A stretch of 64,000 bases of DNA from Paenibacillus beijingensis (GCF_000961095.1 NZ_CP011058.1:4057501-4121500), one strand, 5' to 3'. Shown: positions 37,325 through 45,310, counted from the stretch's first letter. Made by a program: numbers and translations. Notes: generated by a model not told the origin, from the letters alone.

Positions 37325-37370
37325 AATTTCCAATATTTAGAATGGTTGCTATAATGGAAGGTGAGACGTG

Positions 37371-37655
37371 ATGGAGATATCGCTAACAAAACGCGACGAG
37401 ACAGCGTTGGCCGTAAAGTTCAACAACTTCAACCATAATGACATTGCCAAATTGAAGAGCTTATCGGGGAGAAGATGGATTCCTGAACAATCCATTTGGA
37501 CAGTACCGTATACGATCCAAAAAGTCGACCAACTGTTAAACCTGTTTAACGACAGCATTTTTCATGTGGACGCGGAATTGCTAGAAGAGTGCTACATTCT
37601 TCAAGAACGGCTTAACTCACAAAAGCCTACTGCGATCAAATCGAACGATTTATGA
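37371..37655 (+). CDS. Small ORF, probable N-terminal domain of the recombinase
   Basis: This 94-residue ORF has the segment LSGRRWIPEQSIWTVPYT, resembling the short GRRW..W..P domain (HARP-like) found at the N-terminus of some tyrosine recombinases. Its stop overlaps the recombinase ATG (ATGA). The recombinase frame stays open back to 37616, so either these are two coupled genes or a frameshift between 37616 and 37652 has split one longer protein. An ATG at 37371 and a GTG at 37368 are both possible starts. Confidence 0.65.
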   Translation: MEISLTKRDETALAVKFNNFNHNDIAKLKSLSGRRWIPEQSIWTVPYTIQKVDQLLNLFNDSIFHVDAELLEECYILQERLNSQKPTAIKSNDL

Positions 37656-38379
37656 ATTATACGCAGGAACAAGCGGCTCACACACATCGTCAAATGATCG
37701 AGAACTATTCTCTCTTCTTGCTGGATCGAAAATGCTCGCATGCTTACGTTAATCAGGCTATCAGTGCAATCAAATTTTATTTTCAAAAGGTTCTTCAAAA
37801 ATCCGCTTCATATGTAAGACCGAAAAAAGAAAACAAACTTCCTAATGTATTGTCTCTAAACGAATTGATCCTTATTTTGAAATCGATCCAAAACTTGAAG
37901 CATCAAGCTATATTATATTTAACGTATTCCTCCGGTTTACGGGTCGGAGAGGTCGTACGTTTGCGACTACAAGATTTGGACAAAGAACGTCAATCATTGC
38001 GTATTCGCCAAGGAAAAGGGAGGAAAGACCGCCTAACCTTGTTGTATGATCTGGCTTTTGAGATTGTTCAACGATACATACAGCAAGAAAGGACGGATGT
38101 ATGGTTGTTTCCCGGTCAAACGGCGGGGAGGCATTTGACGGAACGATCTGTTCAAAAAATCTTTGAACGAGCATTAGTCTCGTCCGGTGTTATGAAGAAG
38201 GTCAGTGTACATTCGTTGCGCCATTCATTCGCCACTCATTTATTGGAAGAGGGATCGATATTCGCTATATTCAGGAGTTGCTTGGTCATCAAAGCACCCG
38301 TACAACGGAACGTTATACACATGTGAGTGTAAAAGATATTCGACGCATCAAAAGTCCGCTAGACCAAATGAATGATTAA
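37652..38379 (+). pseudogene. Tyrosine recombinase (XerC-like, integron-type position), frameshifted
   Basis: The intact part (37652-38253) has an N-terminal SAM-like DNA-binding domain and catalytic Arg97 (SSGLRVGEVVRL), Lys in GKGRKDR (123/125), and His187/Arg190 in HSLRHSFATHLLEEG. At the GGG of 38251-38253 one base seems missing. The next frame continues IDIRYIQELLGHQ...TTERYTHVS to a stop at 38379 and carries the last catalytic His and the nucleophile Tyr. As read, the product lacks the nucleophile and should be inactive. The region between the Lys and His boxes has no insertion like the IntI-specific patch. It points the same way as the cassettes. Confidence 0.8.
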
Positions 38380-38401
38380 ACGCGTTGTTGACTGAAAAAT
38401 C

Positions 38402-38428
38402 GCAAACCCAACGTTTTGGGTGGTTTGC
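38402..38428. repeat. Hairpin between recombinase and first cassette
   Basis: GCAAACC (38402-38408) pairs with GGTTTGC (38422-38428), with CAA/TTG pairing inside. There is no T run. It could be a weak terminator or part of the attachment site. Confidence 0.55.
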
Positions 38429-38429
38429 C

Positions 38430-38491
38430 CGAAGTTCACAAATACCGCCTAGTAAGCAACATTTACGAATTTCGTGAAAAAGACGTTAGAC
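38430..38491 (+). other. Candidate attI (primary integration site of the cassette array)
   Basis: GTTAGAC (38485-38491) fits the GTTRRRY crossover site and opens the first cassette. The preceding TTCGTGAAAA resembles the right arm of the attC sites (TTCGTGAATAC), and together with TTTACGA it forms a near palindrome (38463-38480), as expected for paired recombinase sites. No full attC lies to its left, which marks the array start. Confidence 0.6.
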
Positions 38492-38508
38492 GAAATACCC
38501 TGAAAGGA

Positions 38509-38946
38509 TTGAAAACCATAGACATCGAAATCATTGAAGTGGATAAAACACATTCAAAAATCTTACATAGTAACGGAACCCTGGGGTACTGGGCCAGGTA
38601 TCGACATTACTTTGTTGAGGGTTGTTGCTACTTTGTTCCGTATAACAGTCAACCTATAGAGCTATTTAAGAATTATTCAGTGGAGACAAGTCAAGAGTCA
38701 GTAATAAATATTAGGCATACAACTATAGAGAAGTATTCAATTAAATATATTGAGAAGATAAATACATATCAAATTATAGGGACTGTAAGTTTTATAAACG
38801 AGGATAAAGATCTAATAGTAGTTTCTGCTCAAGATGTTGATTTTTGTATAAGCAATGAGGAATACGAGATAAGTAATATAAGAATGAATGATTGGTTGGA
38901 GGTTGAGATTGAAGGATTATCATTGTGGGATGAGGGCATTTACTAG
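38509..38946 (+). CDS. Cassette 1: hypothetical protein
   Basis: This is a likely soluble beta-rich protein of about 145 residues with GTLGYWARYRHYFVEGCCYFVPYN. The family is not recognised. Start choice is poor: TTG at 38509 is the first candidate inside the cassette but has AAAGGA directly against it. A longer frame from 38416 would cross the recombination site and so is unlikely to be native. The codon use is AT-rich, unlike the flanking chromosome. Confidence 0.5.
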   Translation: MKTIDIEIIEVDKTHSKILHSNGTLGYWARYRHYFVEGCCYFVPYNSQPIELFKNYSVETSQESVINIRHTTIEKYSIKYIEKINTYQIIGTVSFINEDKDLIVVSAQDVDFCISNEEYEISNIRMNDWLEVEIEGLSLWDEGIY

Positions 38947-38961
38947 AAGACAGGGTACTTC

Positions 38962-39123
38962 GTCTAACACCGTATTCACGATGCGTCGCAGACGCTCCTT
39001 GGTTCGCCCGAGGCAATTTCATTGATGTTAGATCAGGCGAACAACCCTGCACCACCTAACCGCATCGCGACCGGCCTGACGGCCTTAAGGTGGTGAGGGT
39101 TCGTGAATACAAGAACGTTATAC
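38962..39123 (+). repeat. attC-like site 1
   Basis: The site is 162 bp: R'' GTCTAAC (38962-38968), arm GTATTCACG, arm CGTGAATAC, and R' GTTATAC (39117-39123). The 9-bp arms are perfect complements. R'' is complementary to the GTTAGAC at the start of cassette 1 (38485), not to its own R'. Confidence 0.85.
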
Positions 39124-39147
39124 GACATACCACTGAGGGGTGATTCG

Positions 39148-39618
39148 ATGAAGTTACTATTTAAAAAGCAGATTAAACCCAAGTTTATGTCTATTTATAT
39201 AAAGTCAAATGATCATTTATATTTAGTTGCCAATTCATTTAATAAAGATAATTGGATTGTTGAAACCGATTTTTATAATGAAATCCCTTTAGAAGCTTCA
39301 GATAAAGAAATTTTAACCAAATTTAAAGAATGTCTAGATAATTGCAATAAAGCACTGCCTTTAGATTTAAATGATAAAACTCACTTAAAAGCAATTTGTA
39401 AAATAACAGGTTATAAATCTTACACAAGAGCAACACAAGGAATTAAATTAATATCAATAGAAGCAAATGATAATTGTGAGTATATAATCACGCCTACAGA
39501 GAAGAAGAAAGGTCAAGGTTATCTGCATATAGGAGAAAAGAAAATTATTTGTAATGAAGTTGATTTAATTCTATCAATAAGATTAGTAATAAAGATTGTT
39601 AGTATTTCAAGTGAGTAG
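39148..39618 (+). CDS. Cassette 2: hypothetical protein, immunity-like
   Basis: The product is 156 residues and AT-rich. The layout (KPKFMSIYIKSNDHLYLVANSF, then DKEILTKFKECLDNC) vaguely resembles contact-dependent growth inhibition immunity proteins, but the match is by eye and weak. GAGGGGTGAT precedes the ATG at 39148. The frame extends upstream to 39103 through the attC end, but that start would lie in the preceding site. Confidence 0.6.
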   Translation: MKLLFKKQIKPKFMSIYIKSNDHLYLVANSFNKDNWIVETDFYNEIPLEASDKEILTKFKECLDNCNKALPLDLNDKTHLKAICKITGYKSYTRATQGIKLISIEANDNCEYIITPTEKKKGQGYLHIGEKKIICNEVDLILSIRLVIKIVSISSE

Positions 39619-39627
39619 TGGTACGTC

Positions 39628-39772
39628 ATATAACAACGTGTTCACGCATCGGGCTACGCCCTCGGTCCGCAGAAGTTGAAGTCGAAGAAGGTTAATCAGC
39701 GGACACATCCATCCCCCTAAGATAAGAGCTATCTAAGGGGAATGGACGTCGTGAATACAAGAGACGTTATAT
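39628..39772 (+). repeat. attC-like site 2
   Basis: The site is 145 bp: R'' ATATAAC (39628-39634), arm GTGTTCACG, then CGTGAATAC and R' GTTATAT (39766-39772). It contains the hairpin-forming GATAAGAGCTATC flanked by CCCCCTAA and TAAGGGG. R'' differs by one base from the complement of GTTATAC that starts cassette 2. Confidence 0.82.
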
Positions 39773-39808
39773 GACATTCTCCAAGTGCATAAGAGAGGAA
39801 AAACCTAA

Positions 39809-40360
39809 ATGTTTAACTTGTCAACATTAGCTCAACTTCTCAAACAAAAAAATGAAATAGACAGACAAATGGCTTCAATTTTGAGGCGTCCTGCAATGCT
39901 TGGTCATACTGGTGAATTCATTGCTTCAAATATTTTTAATATTACTCTTCAAGAGAGTGCCAACTCAAAAGGTATTGATGGATATTTTAATAAACAACCA
40001 CTTCAAGGTTATTCGGTAAATATTAAATGGTATACCAAAGATTCAAGAATGCTTGACATTAATCCTAATGGATTACCAGATTATTTCCTTGTTTTGACGG
40101 GGGATGGAAATTATTCACTAGGATCTTCGAAAGGCACTCATGCTCCTTGGATTATTAAAAAGATTTATTTGTTTAATACAAAACTGCTGATGGAAAATTT
40201 GAAAACAAGGAAAGTAAAAATCGGTATTGCTACAAGTATTATTAAAACAGTATGGGAACAAGGAGAAATATACCCGGAAAACATCAATAAAGAATTAGTA
40301 ATATCGAATGAACAAAGGGATCTTATAAGACTATTCGATGAAGCGGAGAACGTCATATAA
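39809..40360 (+). CDS. Cassette 3: DUF6998-like protein, possible PD-(D/E)xK nuclease
   Basis: This is a protein of 183 residues. After a helical start, GHTGEFIASNIFNI (Glu), SKGIDGYF (Asp) and VNIKWYTK (x-Lys) are spaced as in PD-(D/E)xK nuclease cores. The overall plan resembles DUF6998, a family I recall as restriction-endonuclease-like. Its stop TAA is part of the R'' box of the following site. GAGAGGAAAA precedes the ATG. If the fold is right it could be a defence nuclease (inference). Confidence 0.6.
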   Translation: MFNLSTLAQLLKQKNEIDRQMASILRRPAMLGHTGEFIASNIFNITLQESANSKGIDGYFNKQPLQGYSVNIKWYTKDSRMLDINPNGLPDYFLVLTGDGNYSLGSSKGTHAPWIIKKIYLFNTKLLMENLKTRKVKIGIATSIIKTVWEQGEIYPENINKELVISNEQRDLIRLFDEAENVI

Positions 40361-40519
40361 CACCATACTCCCGCTGCGTCGCTGACGCTCCTTGATAATC
40401 TGCCCGAAGATAAGTCGGAGAAGAAGAATCAGGCAGATAACCCTGCGAGGCTAAGTCTTCGACCCGTTCGCTGGCGCTCACTTAAGCTTTTCGGGTTCGG
40501 GAATACAAGAACGTTAGAC
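40355..40519 (+). repeat. attC-like site 3
   Basis: The site is 165 bp: R'' ATATAAC (40355-40361), exactly complementary to GTTATAT at the start of cassette 3, and R' GTTAGAC (40513-40519). The left arm is degenerate (ATACTCCCG) and the right arm is GGGAATAC. It contains the CTAAGTCTTCGACCCG...CTTAAGC subfamily core. Confidence 0.8.
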
Positions 40520-40621
40520 GAAAGCACCTAGCCGGACAACCACTGCGAGCCTAAGTGTTTACGCACCCACTCCCGCTTGTTGTTTAAGGCTCTTAGGTTC
40601 GTGAATACAAGAACGTTAGAC
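40520..40621 (+). repeat. Gene-less attC remnant (right half)
   Basis: This is 102 bases between two R' boxes: GTTAGAC (40513) and GTTAGAC (40615). It has the right arm CGTGAATACAAGAAC and the core GAGCCTAAGTG, but no R'' and no ORF. It is a cassette reduced to half a site. Confidence 0.7.
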
Positions 40622-40644
40622 GAAATTTATTGGGGAGAGAAAAT

Positions 40645-41691
40645 ATGAAAAAAATGCCCTCACGAAATTCTCAATGTCCATGTGGTAGTGAAAAGAAATT
40701 CAAAAAATGTTGTATAAATAAAAATTTCAGTTGGATTTTAGATGATGACGGGATTTATAAACGTTCAATACCTATCAAAGATCCAGATTTAATAGCAGCT
40801 ATAGAGAAACATCAAAACAGATTTGTTGAGATATATGGTAGAGAACCAAAGGACGACGACCTATTCTTCTATGATCAATATGTATCACCTATGGATGAAA
40901 ATGAAGTTGAAAAAATGACGGTGAAATTATTAGAAGAAGTAAACGCAGACCCAGCATTTATCCATGCCTATAAGAAGACTGGTAGATTAGTAGTCAAGGG
41001 ATATGAAGGGAATTTAACTGATGCAGAGTTAAGTGAATGGCGTAGTGCTTTGGCAGAGTATTATAAATTGAGTGAGGAACTTCAATTTGAAGAAACCGTA
41101 TCAGAAAGTGAGAATAATGATTATCTGGTAGAATTTGAATCTTCACTCTATTTGTTTGGAATGATCATCGCAAAGTATGGCCATGTTGAGGGCATAAAGC
41201 TTACTCACAATGATTTTATTATGTTTTGTGTCACGAAGTCGTTTAAGACCTTTAAATCTATTCAAGTTCAATTAAAAGCCGGACTGATTGAAGATTCGCT
41301 CAATTTGTTAAGGTCGGTTTATGAAAATTATCTTAACATAATATATGTTTTACGATATCCCGAAAGATTAGATGATTTAGTAGCAGCAAGAATTGGTATG
41401 GAAGAAGGAACTCACGAGTATTTAACCCATAGTAGTGGTAAGTCTGATAAGAGGACTATCGTTGATAAAGTAACTGGGCAGAAATATATAGGTCATATCT
41501 CTACTTATTCAATGGCCACTGCAAGTCCCTACAAAGAAGATATATTAATATTTGATAAATTGTATGAAAAGCTATCGAGATTTACTCATCCAAACATATT
41601 AGTTTTTAAGCATTATGTTAGTAACGAAAAATTTAATCCACACCATCGGGGCAAAACTGACGATGTAATTATACTTTCTATATTTACTTAG
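40645..41691 (+). CDS. Cassette 4: SEC-C motif, DUF5677-like protein
   Basis: This protein of 348 residues begins with a SEC-C zinc-binding motif, CPCGSEKKFKKCC (residues 11-23), followed by a charged region and a helical DUF5677-like domain (SLNLLRSVYENYLNIIYVLRYPE). The stop at 41691 is followed two bases later by another frame (41693-41875) whose helical sequence MLLLEQLLSI looks like the missing end, so a frameshift near 41688 is likely. GGGGAGAG precedes the ATG. Function unknown; similar proteins occur in defence-gene neighbourhoods (inference). Confidence 0.7.
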   Translation: MKKMPSRNSQCPCGSEKKFKKCCINKNFSWILDDDGIYKRSIPIKDPDLIAAIEKHQNRFVEIYGREPKDDDLFFYDQYVSPMDENEVEKMTVKLLEEVNADPAFIHAYKKTGRLVVKGYEGNLTDAELSEWRSALAEYYKLSEELQFEETVSESENNDYLVEFESSLYLFGMIIAKYGHVEGIKLTHNDFIMFCVTKSFKTFKSIQVQLKAGLIEDSLNLLRSVYENYLNIIYVLRYPERLDDLVAARIGMEEGTHEYLTHSSGKSDKRTIVDKVTGQKYIGHISTYSMATASPYKEDILIFDKLYEKLSRFTHPNILVFKHYVSNEKFNPHHRGKTDDVIILSIFT

Positions 41692-41692
41692 C

Positions 41693-41875
41693 ATGCTTCT
41701 GTTAGAACAACTGTTGAGTATCAACACAGACAAACAAATGAAACAAGACATAAGGAATCGTCTACTAAAAATGAAGAATATTATTATAGAAATATTTATT
41801 GATTTTGCTACTGAAGAAGATGAAATGTATGTTCTTGAAAAATCAATTTACGAAAGAATAAATAATATTGAGTAA
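41693..41875 (+). pseudogene. Probable out-of-frame 3' end of the cassette 4 gene
   Basis: This 60-codon frame with helical, amphipathic sequence starts two bases after the preceding stop without a ribosome site. It most likely encodes the last part of the DUF5677-like protein after a one- or two-base indel near 41688. Confidence 0.5.
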
Positions 41876-41900
41876 ACTCGATGAGGATTCAATAAACTTC

Positions 41901-42050
41901 GTCTAACACCATATTCACGCTTCGGGCCATTCGGCCCTCGGTCCGGACCGATGTAGAAGAGGCGTGGGTGAATTTAGCCGGACACATCGATCCCCCTAGG
42001 ATAAGAGCTATCTAAGGGGGATCGACGTCGTGAATACACAAACGTTATGT
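41901..42050 (+). repeat. attC-like site 4
   Basis: The site is 150 bp: R'' GTCTAAC (41901-41907), exactly complementary to GTTAGAC that starts cassette 4, arms ATATTCACG and CGTGAATAC, and R' GTTATGT (42044-42050). It belongs to the GATAAGAGCTATC subfamily. Confidence 0.85.
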
Positions 42051-42108
42051 GAAATGACCTTAAACCTTTAAACCAAGACTATAAAAACTGAAAGGAGGAA
42101 AACTTTCA

Positions 42109-42479
42109 ATGTCATTTTCAATTTCAGTTTATTTACCTTTTACCGAAGCTCCATTACCGTCAGAATCACATGAGATAAATGAATGGATCGAAAACTAAAA
42201 TAAATATATGAAAACCCACTCGGTTCTGATACGGACGTCTATGAATATTGGCATTGCCAGCACACGAAATTGGGTTAAGGCTAATATCAAAAATATATAA
42301 TGAAGAGACTTAAAATAGCAGGCAAGGCTGAACTGAATGAATTAATAATTGAAATAAAGAAACTAGTAACATATTGGAAGAATAAAGACCTAGTAACAAC
42401 AGTAAATGACTTAGAACAAAGAGCTAAGTATTTAATTGAAGGAATTGAAACCACTATGGAAATAAATGGAAAATTATAA
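42109..42479 (+). pseudogene. Cassette 5: broken gene, immunity-type or unknown
   Basis: An ATG at 42109 after AAAGGAGG opens 29 codons (PFTEAPLPSESHEINEWIEN) then stops. Other frames continue with SDTDVYEYWHCQHTK and then, from an ATG at 42300, a 59-codon helical end (KAELNELIIEIKKLVTYWKN). Read together they look like one protein of about 120 residues with at least two frameshifts. I do not recognise the family. Confidence 0.6.
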
Positions 42480-42514
42480 TATCTTGAATGAAATTCGATG
42501 GGGAAGATCACTTC

Positions 42515-42639
42515 ACATAACACCGTATTCACGCGGCGTCTGCGGGATGCAATAAGCAGAGAAGCGAATTCAGCAGACAACCCGCTCACCCATCGCGTCC
42601 GGCACTAACGTGCCTTAAGGTGGTACAATAACGTTAGGT
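42515..42639 (+). repeat. attC-like site 5
   Basis: The site is 125 bp: R'' ACATAAC (42515-42521), exact complement of GTTATGT at the start of cassette 5, and R' GTTAGGT (42633-42639). The left arm is GTATTCACG; the right arm is reduced to GGTACAATAAC, the shortest full site. Confidence 0.78.
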
Positions 42640-42675
42640 GAAATATATCATGAATGATTTTCGGAGGTGGATTAA

Positions 42676-42999
42676 ATGACTATACAAAATTCAGATTTAG
42701 AAAAGCAAATCATTGAAGTGTGTAAAACCATAGTTGTACAACTGAGAGGAAATCAAGCTGGCGAAGGTAATACTATTATTAACTTGGAATTAATAAAAAC
42801 ACTTCATGAAATACTCGAATCTTATAAAGTTCATATTGATAACGAAGAATTTGTGAATAAGAATATTGTTGGGCTGCTATTTTATACTTGTTCGAGATTT
42901 TATATACAGAGCAAGTACTCGAAAAACTCTGCTGAATTACTAACAAACTTTGATAAACTTAACTTCAAATTAATAAAACTTTACACAACTAATTTATAG
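42676..42999 (+). CDS. Cassette 6: hypothetical protein, 107 aa
   Basis: This is a small helix-rich protein (EKQIIEVCKTIVVQLRGNQ, LLTNFDKLNFKLIKLY). No family is recognised. A strong GGAGGTGG site precedes the ATG, with the cassette start box 37 bases upstream of it. It is AT-rich like its neighbours. Confidence 0.65.
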   Translation: MTIQNSDLEKQIIEVCKTIVVQLRGNQAGEGNTIINLELIKTLHEILESYKVHIDNEEFVNKNIVGLLFYTCSRFYIQSKYSKNSAELLTNFDKLNFKLIKLYTTNL

Positions 43000-43039
43000 A
43001 AAATCTATTTAGGCGATTATTCTTCGAAGGACATACTTC

Positions 43040-43200
43040 ACCTAACACTGTATTCCCACTTCGTCGCTTAAGCTCCTTAATCTGCCGGATGATAACTCAG
43101 GGAAGTAATCTCAGGCAGATAACCCTGCGAGGCTAAGTCTTCGACCCGTTCCAGTTGGTCACTTAAGCCCCTCGGATTCGTGAATACAACAACGTTAGCT
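43040..43200 (+). repeat. attC-like site 6
   Basis: The site is 161 bp: R'' ACCTAAC (43040-43046), exact complement of GTTAGGT at the start of cassette 6, and R' GTTAGCT (43194-43200). The arms are GTATTCCCA and CGTGAATAC. It is in the CTTAAGCC subfamily. Confidence 0.83.
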
Positions 43201-43246
43201 GAAATCAATGCAGTGATAAATATATAAGTAAAAAGAGGCGAAACAA

Positions 43247-43837
43247 TTGATCCTATGGATTAACGGAGCATTTGGGTCTGGAAAGACTACAATAGCTTAC
43301 GAACTGAAAAAAAGAATTCCAAATTCGTTTGTTTATGATCCCGAGAATGCAGGATACTTCATTAGAAAAAATGCTCCTAAACAAATACTGAAAGACGATT
43401 TTCAAGAACATGGAATATGGAGAGAGATTAACTTTTCAATTCTAGAAACAATAAACAATGAATTTCCTGGAATCATTATTGTTCCTATGACAATAGTTAA
43501 TCCTCAATACTTTCATGAAATCATTAATAAGTTAAGATCAAATGGAGTTGAAGTAAATCATTTTACTTTACTTGCAAACCGTGAAACATTAATAAAACGA
43601 TTGAGAAGCAGAGGAGATAATAAAAACTCATGGCCTGCAAAACAAATCGATAGATGCATCTCTAGCTTATCTCAAGACATCTTTGAAATACATATTCATA
43701 CTGACAACTTAACACCAGAAGAAATATTGGATCGAATAGCGAAAGAGGCTAACATTCAGTTACAACCGGACAATAGAGGAATCATAAAAAAGAAAATAGA
43801 TCGATTAGTAGTGCAAATAAAACATATTAGAATCTAA
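43247..43837 (+). CDS. tmrB: Cassette 7: TmrB-like ATP-binding tunicamycin resistance protein
   Basis: This P-loop protein of 196 residues matches the B. subtilis tunicamycin resistance protein TmrB along its length as I recall it: MILWINGAFGSGKTT (Walker A GSGKTT), VYDPENAGYFIR, DDFQEHGIWREINFS, IIVPMTIVNPQYF, HFTLLANRETLIKRLRSR, SWPAKQIDRC and the C-terminal KHIRI. TmrB binds ATP and tunicamycin and protects at the membrane. The start is TTG with GAGGCG upstream. A resistance-type gene in a cassette fits integron cargo. Confidence 0.82.
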   Translation: MILWINGAFGSGKTTIAYELKKRIPNSFVYDPENAGYFIRKNAPKQILKDDFQEHGIWREINFSILETINNEFPGIIIVPMTIVNPQYFHEIINKLRSNGVEVNHFTLLANRETLIKRLRSRGDNKNSWPAKQIDRCISSLSQDIFEIHIHTDNLTPEEILDRIAKEANIQLQPDNRGIIKKKIDRLVVQIKHIRI

Positions 43838-43872
43838 GCTTTTAGAAGTATAGTCGAAGAAGGCAATGACTT

Positions 43873-44055
43873 CAGCTAACACCGAGTTCACGCTTCCGGG
43901 CTGACGTCCCTCGGTCTGCCAGAAGAGTTTTCAGGGAAGTGGAATCAGGCAGACAACCCTGCACCACTTGAAGGTGGTGCAGGGTTCGTGAATACAATAA
44001 CCGCATCGCGGCCTTTCTTCGGGCTTAAGGTGGAGGGACGTCGTGAACGTTATCG
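43873..44055 (+). repeat. attC-like site 7 (composite)
   Basis: R'' AGCTAAC (43873-43879) is the exact complement of GTTAGCT at the start of cassette 7; R' is GTTATCG (44049-44055). At 183 bp it is the longest. A right arm CGTGAATACAATAAC ends at 44001 without GTT, and another CTTAAGG...GTCGTGAAC right end follows, so two right halves appear fused. Confidence 0.78.
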
Positions 44056-44082
44056 GAAATTGCATAAGATCGGAGGAAAATC

Positions 44083-44745
44083 ATGGAGGATATCAAAGCA
44101 GTCATATTTGACTTGGATAACACTATTTTGGATCGAACGAGTACCTTCCGTAATTTTACAAACACATTCTTGAAAACCTATTTTGATCATTTAGAATTGA
44201 AACAATACATATTTGACCGAATCATTTTTCTTGATCAAGACGGATACAAAGATAAACAGGAATTGTTTTCTGAGCTACTCGAAGAATTACCTTGGAAAGT
44301 GACGCCTCTAAAGACGGAATTATTAGATTTCTACAGCACTGAATATGTTAAGAATGCCGTTCTAATGGAGCATGCCAGAGAAGTAGTTCAGCACTTAAGA
44401 ACGAAATACAAAACGGGACTAATTACAAATGGGAAAACCTTCATTCAATATGGGAAGATCGATCAATTAGGAATGAGAAGTGATTTTGATCTGATTATTG
44501 TTTCAGAAGAAGCAGGTGTCAAGAAACCAGATCCAAGGATATTTGAAATGGCATTAATGGAGCTGGAATTAAGACCAGAACAATGCATTTACATAGGAGA
44601 TCATCCTGTAAACGATATAGAGGGAGCAGCAAAGATCGGAATGGAGACAATATGGATAAAAGTAAATCAACCCTGGAAAGACGGATTAACGGCCAAACCA
44701 CTACATACAATTGAAAGATTAAGTACATTGATGAAGCTGATCTGA
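44083..44745 (+). CDS. Cassette 8: HAD family hydrolase
   Basis: This HAD superfamily subfamily IA phosphatase has 220 residues. Motif I is VIFDLDNTILD (residues 6-16), motif II TGLITNG, motif III KKPDPRIFEMA and motif IV CIYIGDHPVNDIEGA. A helical cap lies between motifs I and II. It dephosphorylates a small metabolite that cannot be named. CGGAGG precedes the ATG, with the start box 28 bases upstream of it. Confidence 0.88.
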   Translation: MEDIKAVIFDLDNTILDRTSTFRNFTNTFLKTYFDHLELKQYIFDRIIFLDQDGYKDKQELFSELLEELPWKVTPLKTELLDFYSTEYVKNAVLMEHAREVVQHLRTKYKTGLITNGKTFIQYGKIDQLGMRSDFDLIIVSEEAGVKKPDPRIFEMALMELELRPEQCIYIGDHPVNDIEGAAKIGMETIWIKVNQPWKDGLTAKPLHTIERLSTLMKLI

Positions 44746-44756
44746 GAGGAAACATC

Positions 44757-44902
44757 CGATAACACCGCATTCTCGCTGCGGGGCTGACGCACCTTGGTTA
44801 TCAGATGTATAATCATAGAAGTAAGCACAGACAACACACGACCCAGCCTAAGATAAGAGCTATCTAAGGCTGGGTCGCGTCGTGATGGCAAGAACGCTAT
44901 GT
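44757..44902 (+). repeat. attC-like site 8
   Basis: The site is 146 bp: R'' CGATAAC (44757-44763), exact complement of GTTATCG at the start of cassette 8, and R' GCTATGT (44896-44902, one base off GTTRRRY). It is in the GATAAGAGCTATC subfamily. The right arm is degenerate (GTCGTGATGGC). Confidence 0.8.
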
Positions 44903-45310
44903 GAAATATCTGCCAATACCATTGAGTTTTTTCGCGGAAAAGTATGGGAGAGTCCTGGATATGGTGAAATTGAACTTGGGGGAAGAGGGCCAGGAGCAAA
45001 AAAACTGATCCAAAGCTTAGGATTAATTATTGGAGAAAAATGCGAGTATGTATATGATTTTGGTTCCAGTGTCTATTGCACTGTTGAATTGGTAGGGATA
45101 GAAGAAGAAAATTGTGATATAAATTATCCTAGAGTCAGTGAGCAGAATAAGAAACGGAATAAATATTGTGATCGTTGCAACAATAATGGAAAGAAAGAAG
45201 TAGCATTGTACACCGTTTATGATTTTGAGGATGACTCTGTTGAACTTTTGTGTGAAGCATGCTTAGAAGAAGTATCAGAGGATGTTGATGTTTCGGAAAT
45301 CGTATATTAA
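44885..45310 (+). CDS. Cassette 9: pRiA4b ORF-3-like protein, N-terminus read from the attC
   Basis: This protein of 141 residues contains the plasmid pRiA4b ORF-3 (IS1096 TnpR-like) signature CEYVYDFGSS and YPRV, then a C-terminal CDRC...CEAC pair that could bind zinc. The only good start, ATG 44885 (GTG 44882 also possible), lies inside attC site 8, and the frame runs through the crossover box GCTATGT. The first residues are thus supplied by the upstream site. Compared with the family the N-terminus is short. Confidence 0.65.
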   Translation: MARTLCEISANTIEFFRGKVWESPGYGEIELGGRGPGAKKLIQSLGLIIGEKCEYVYDFGSSVYCTVELVGIEEENCDINYPRVSEQNKKRNKYCDRCNNNGKKEVALYTVYDFEDDSVELLCEACLEEVSEDVDVSEIVY

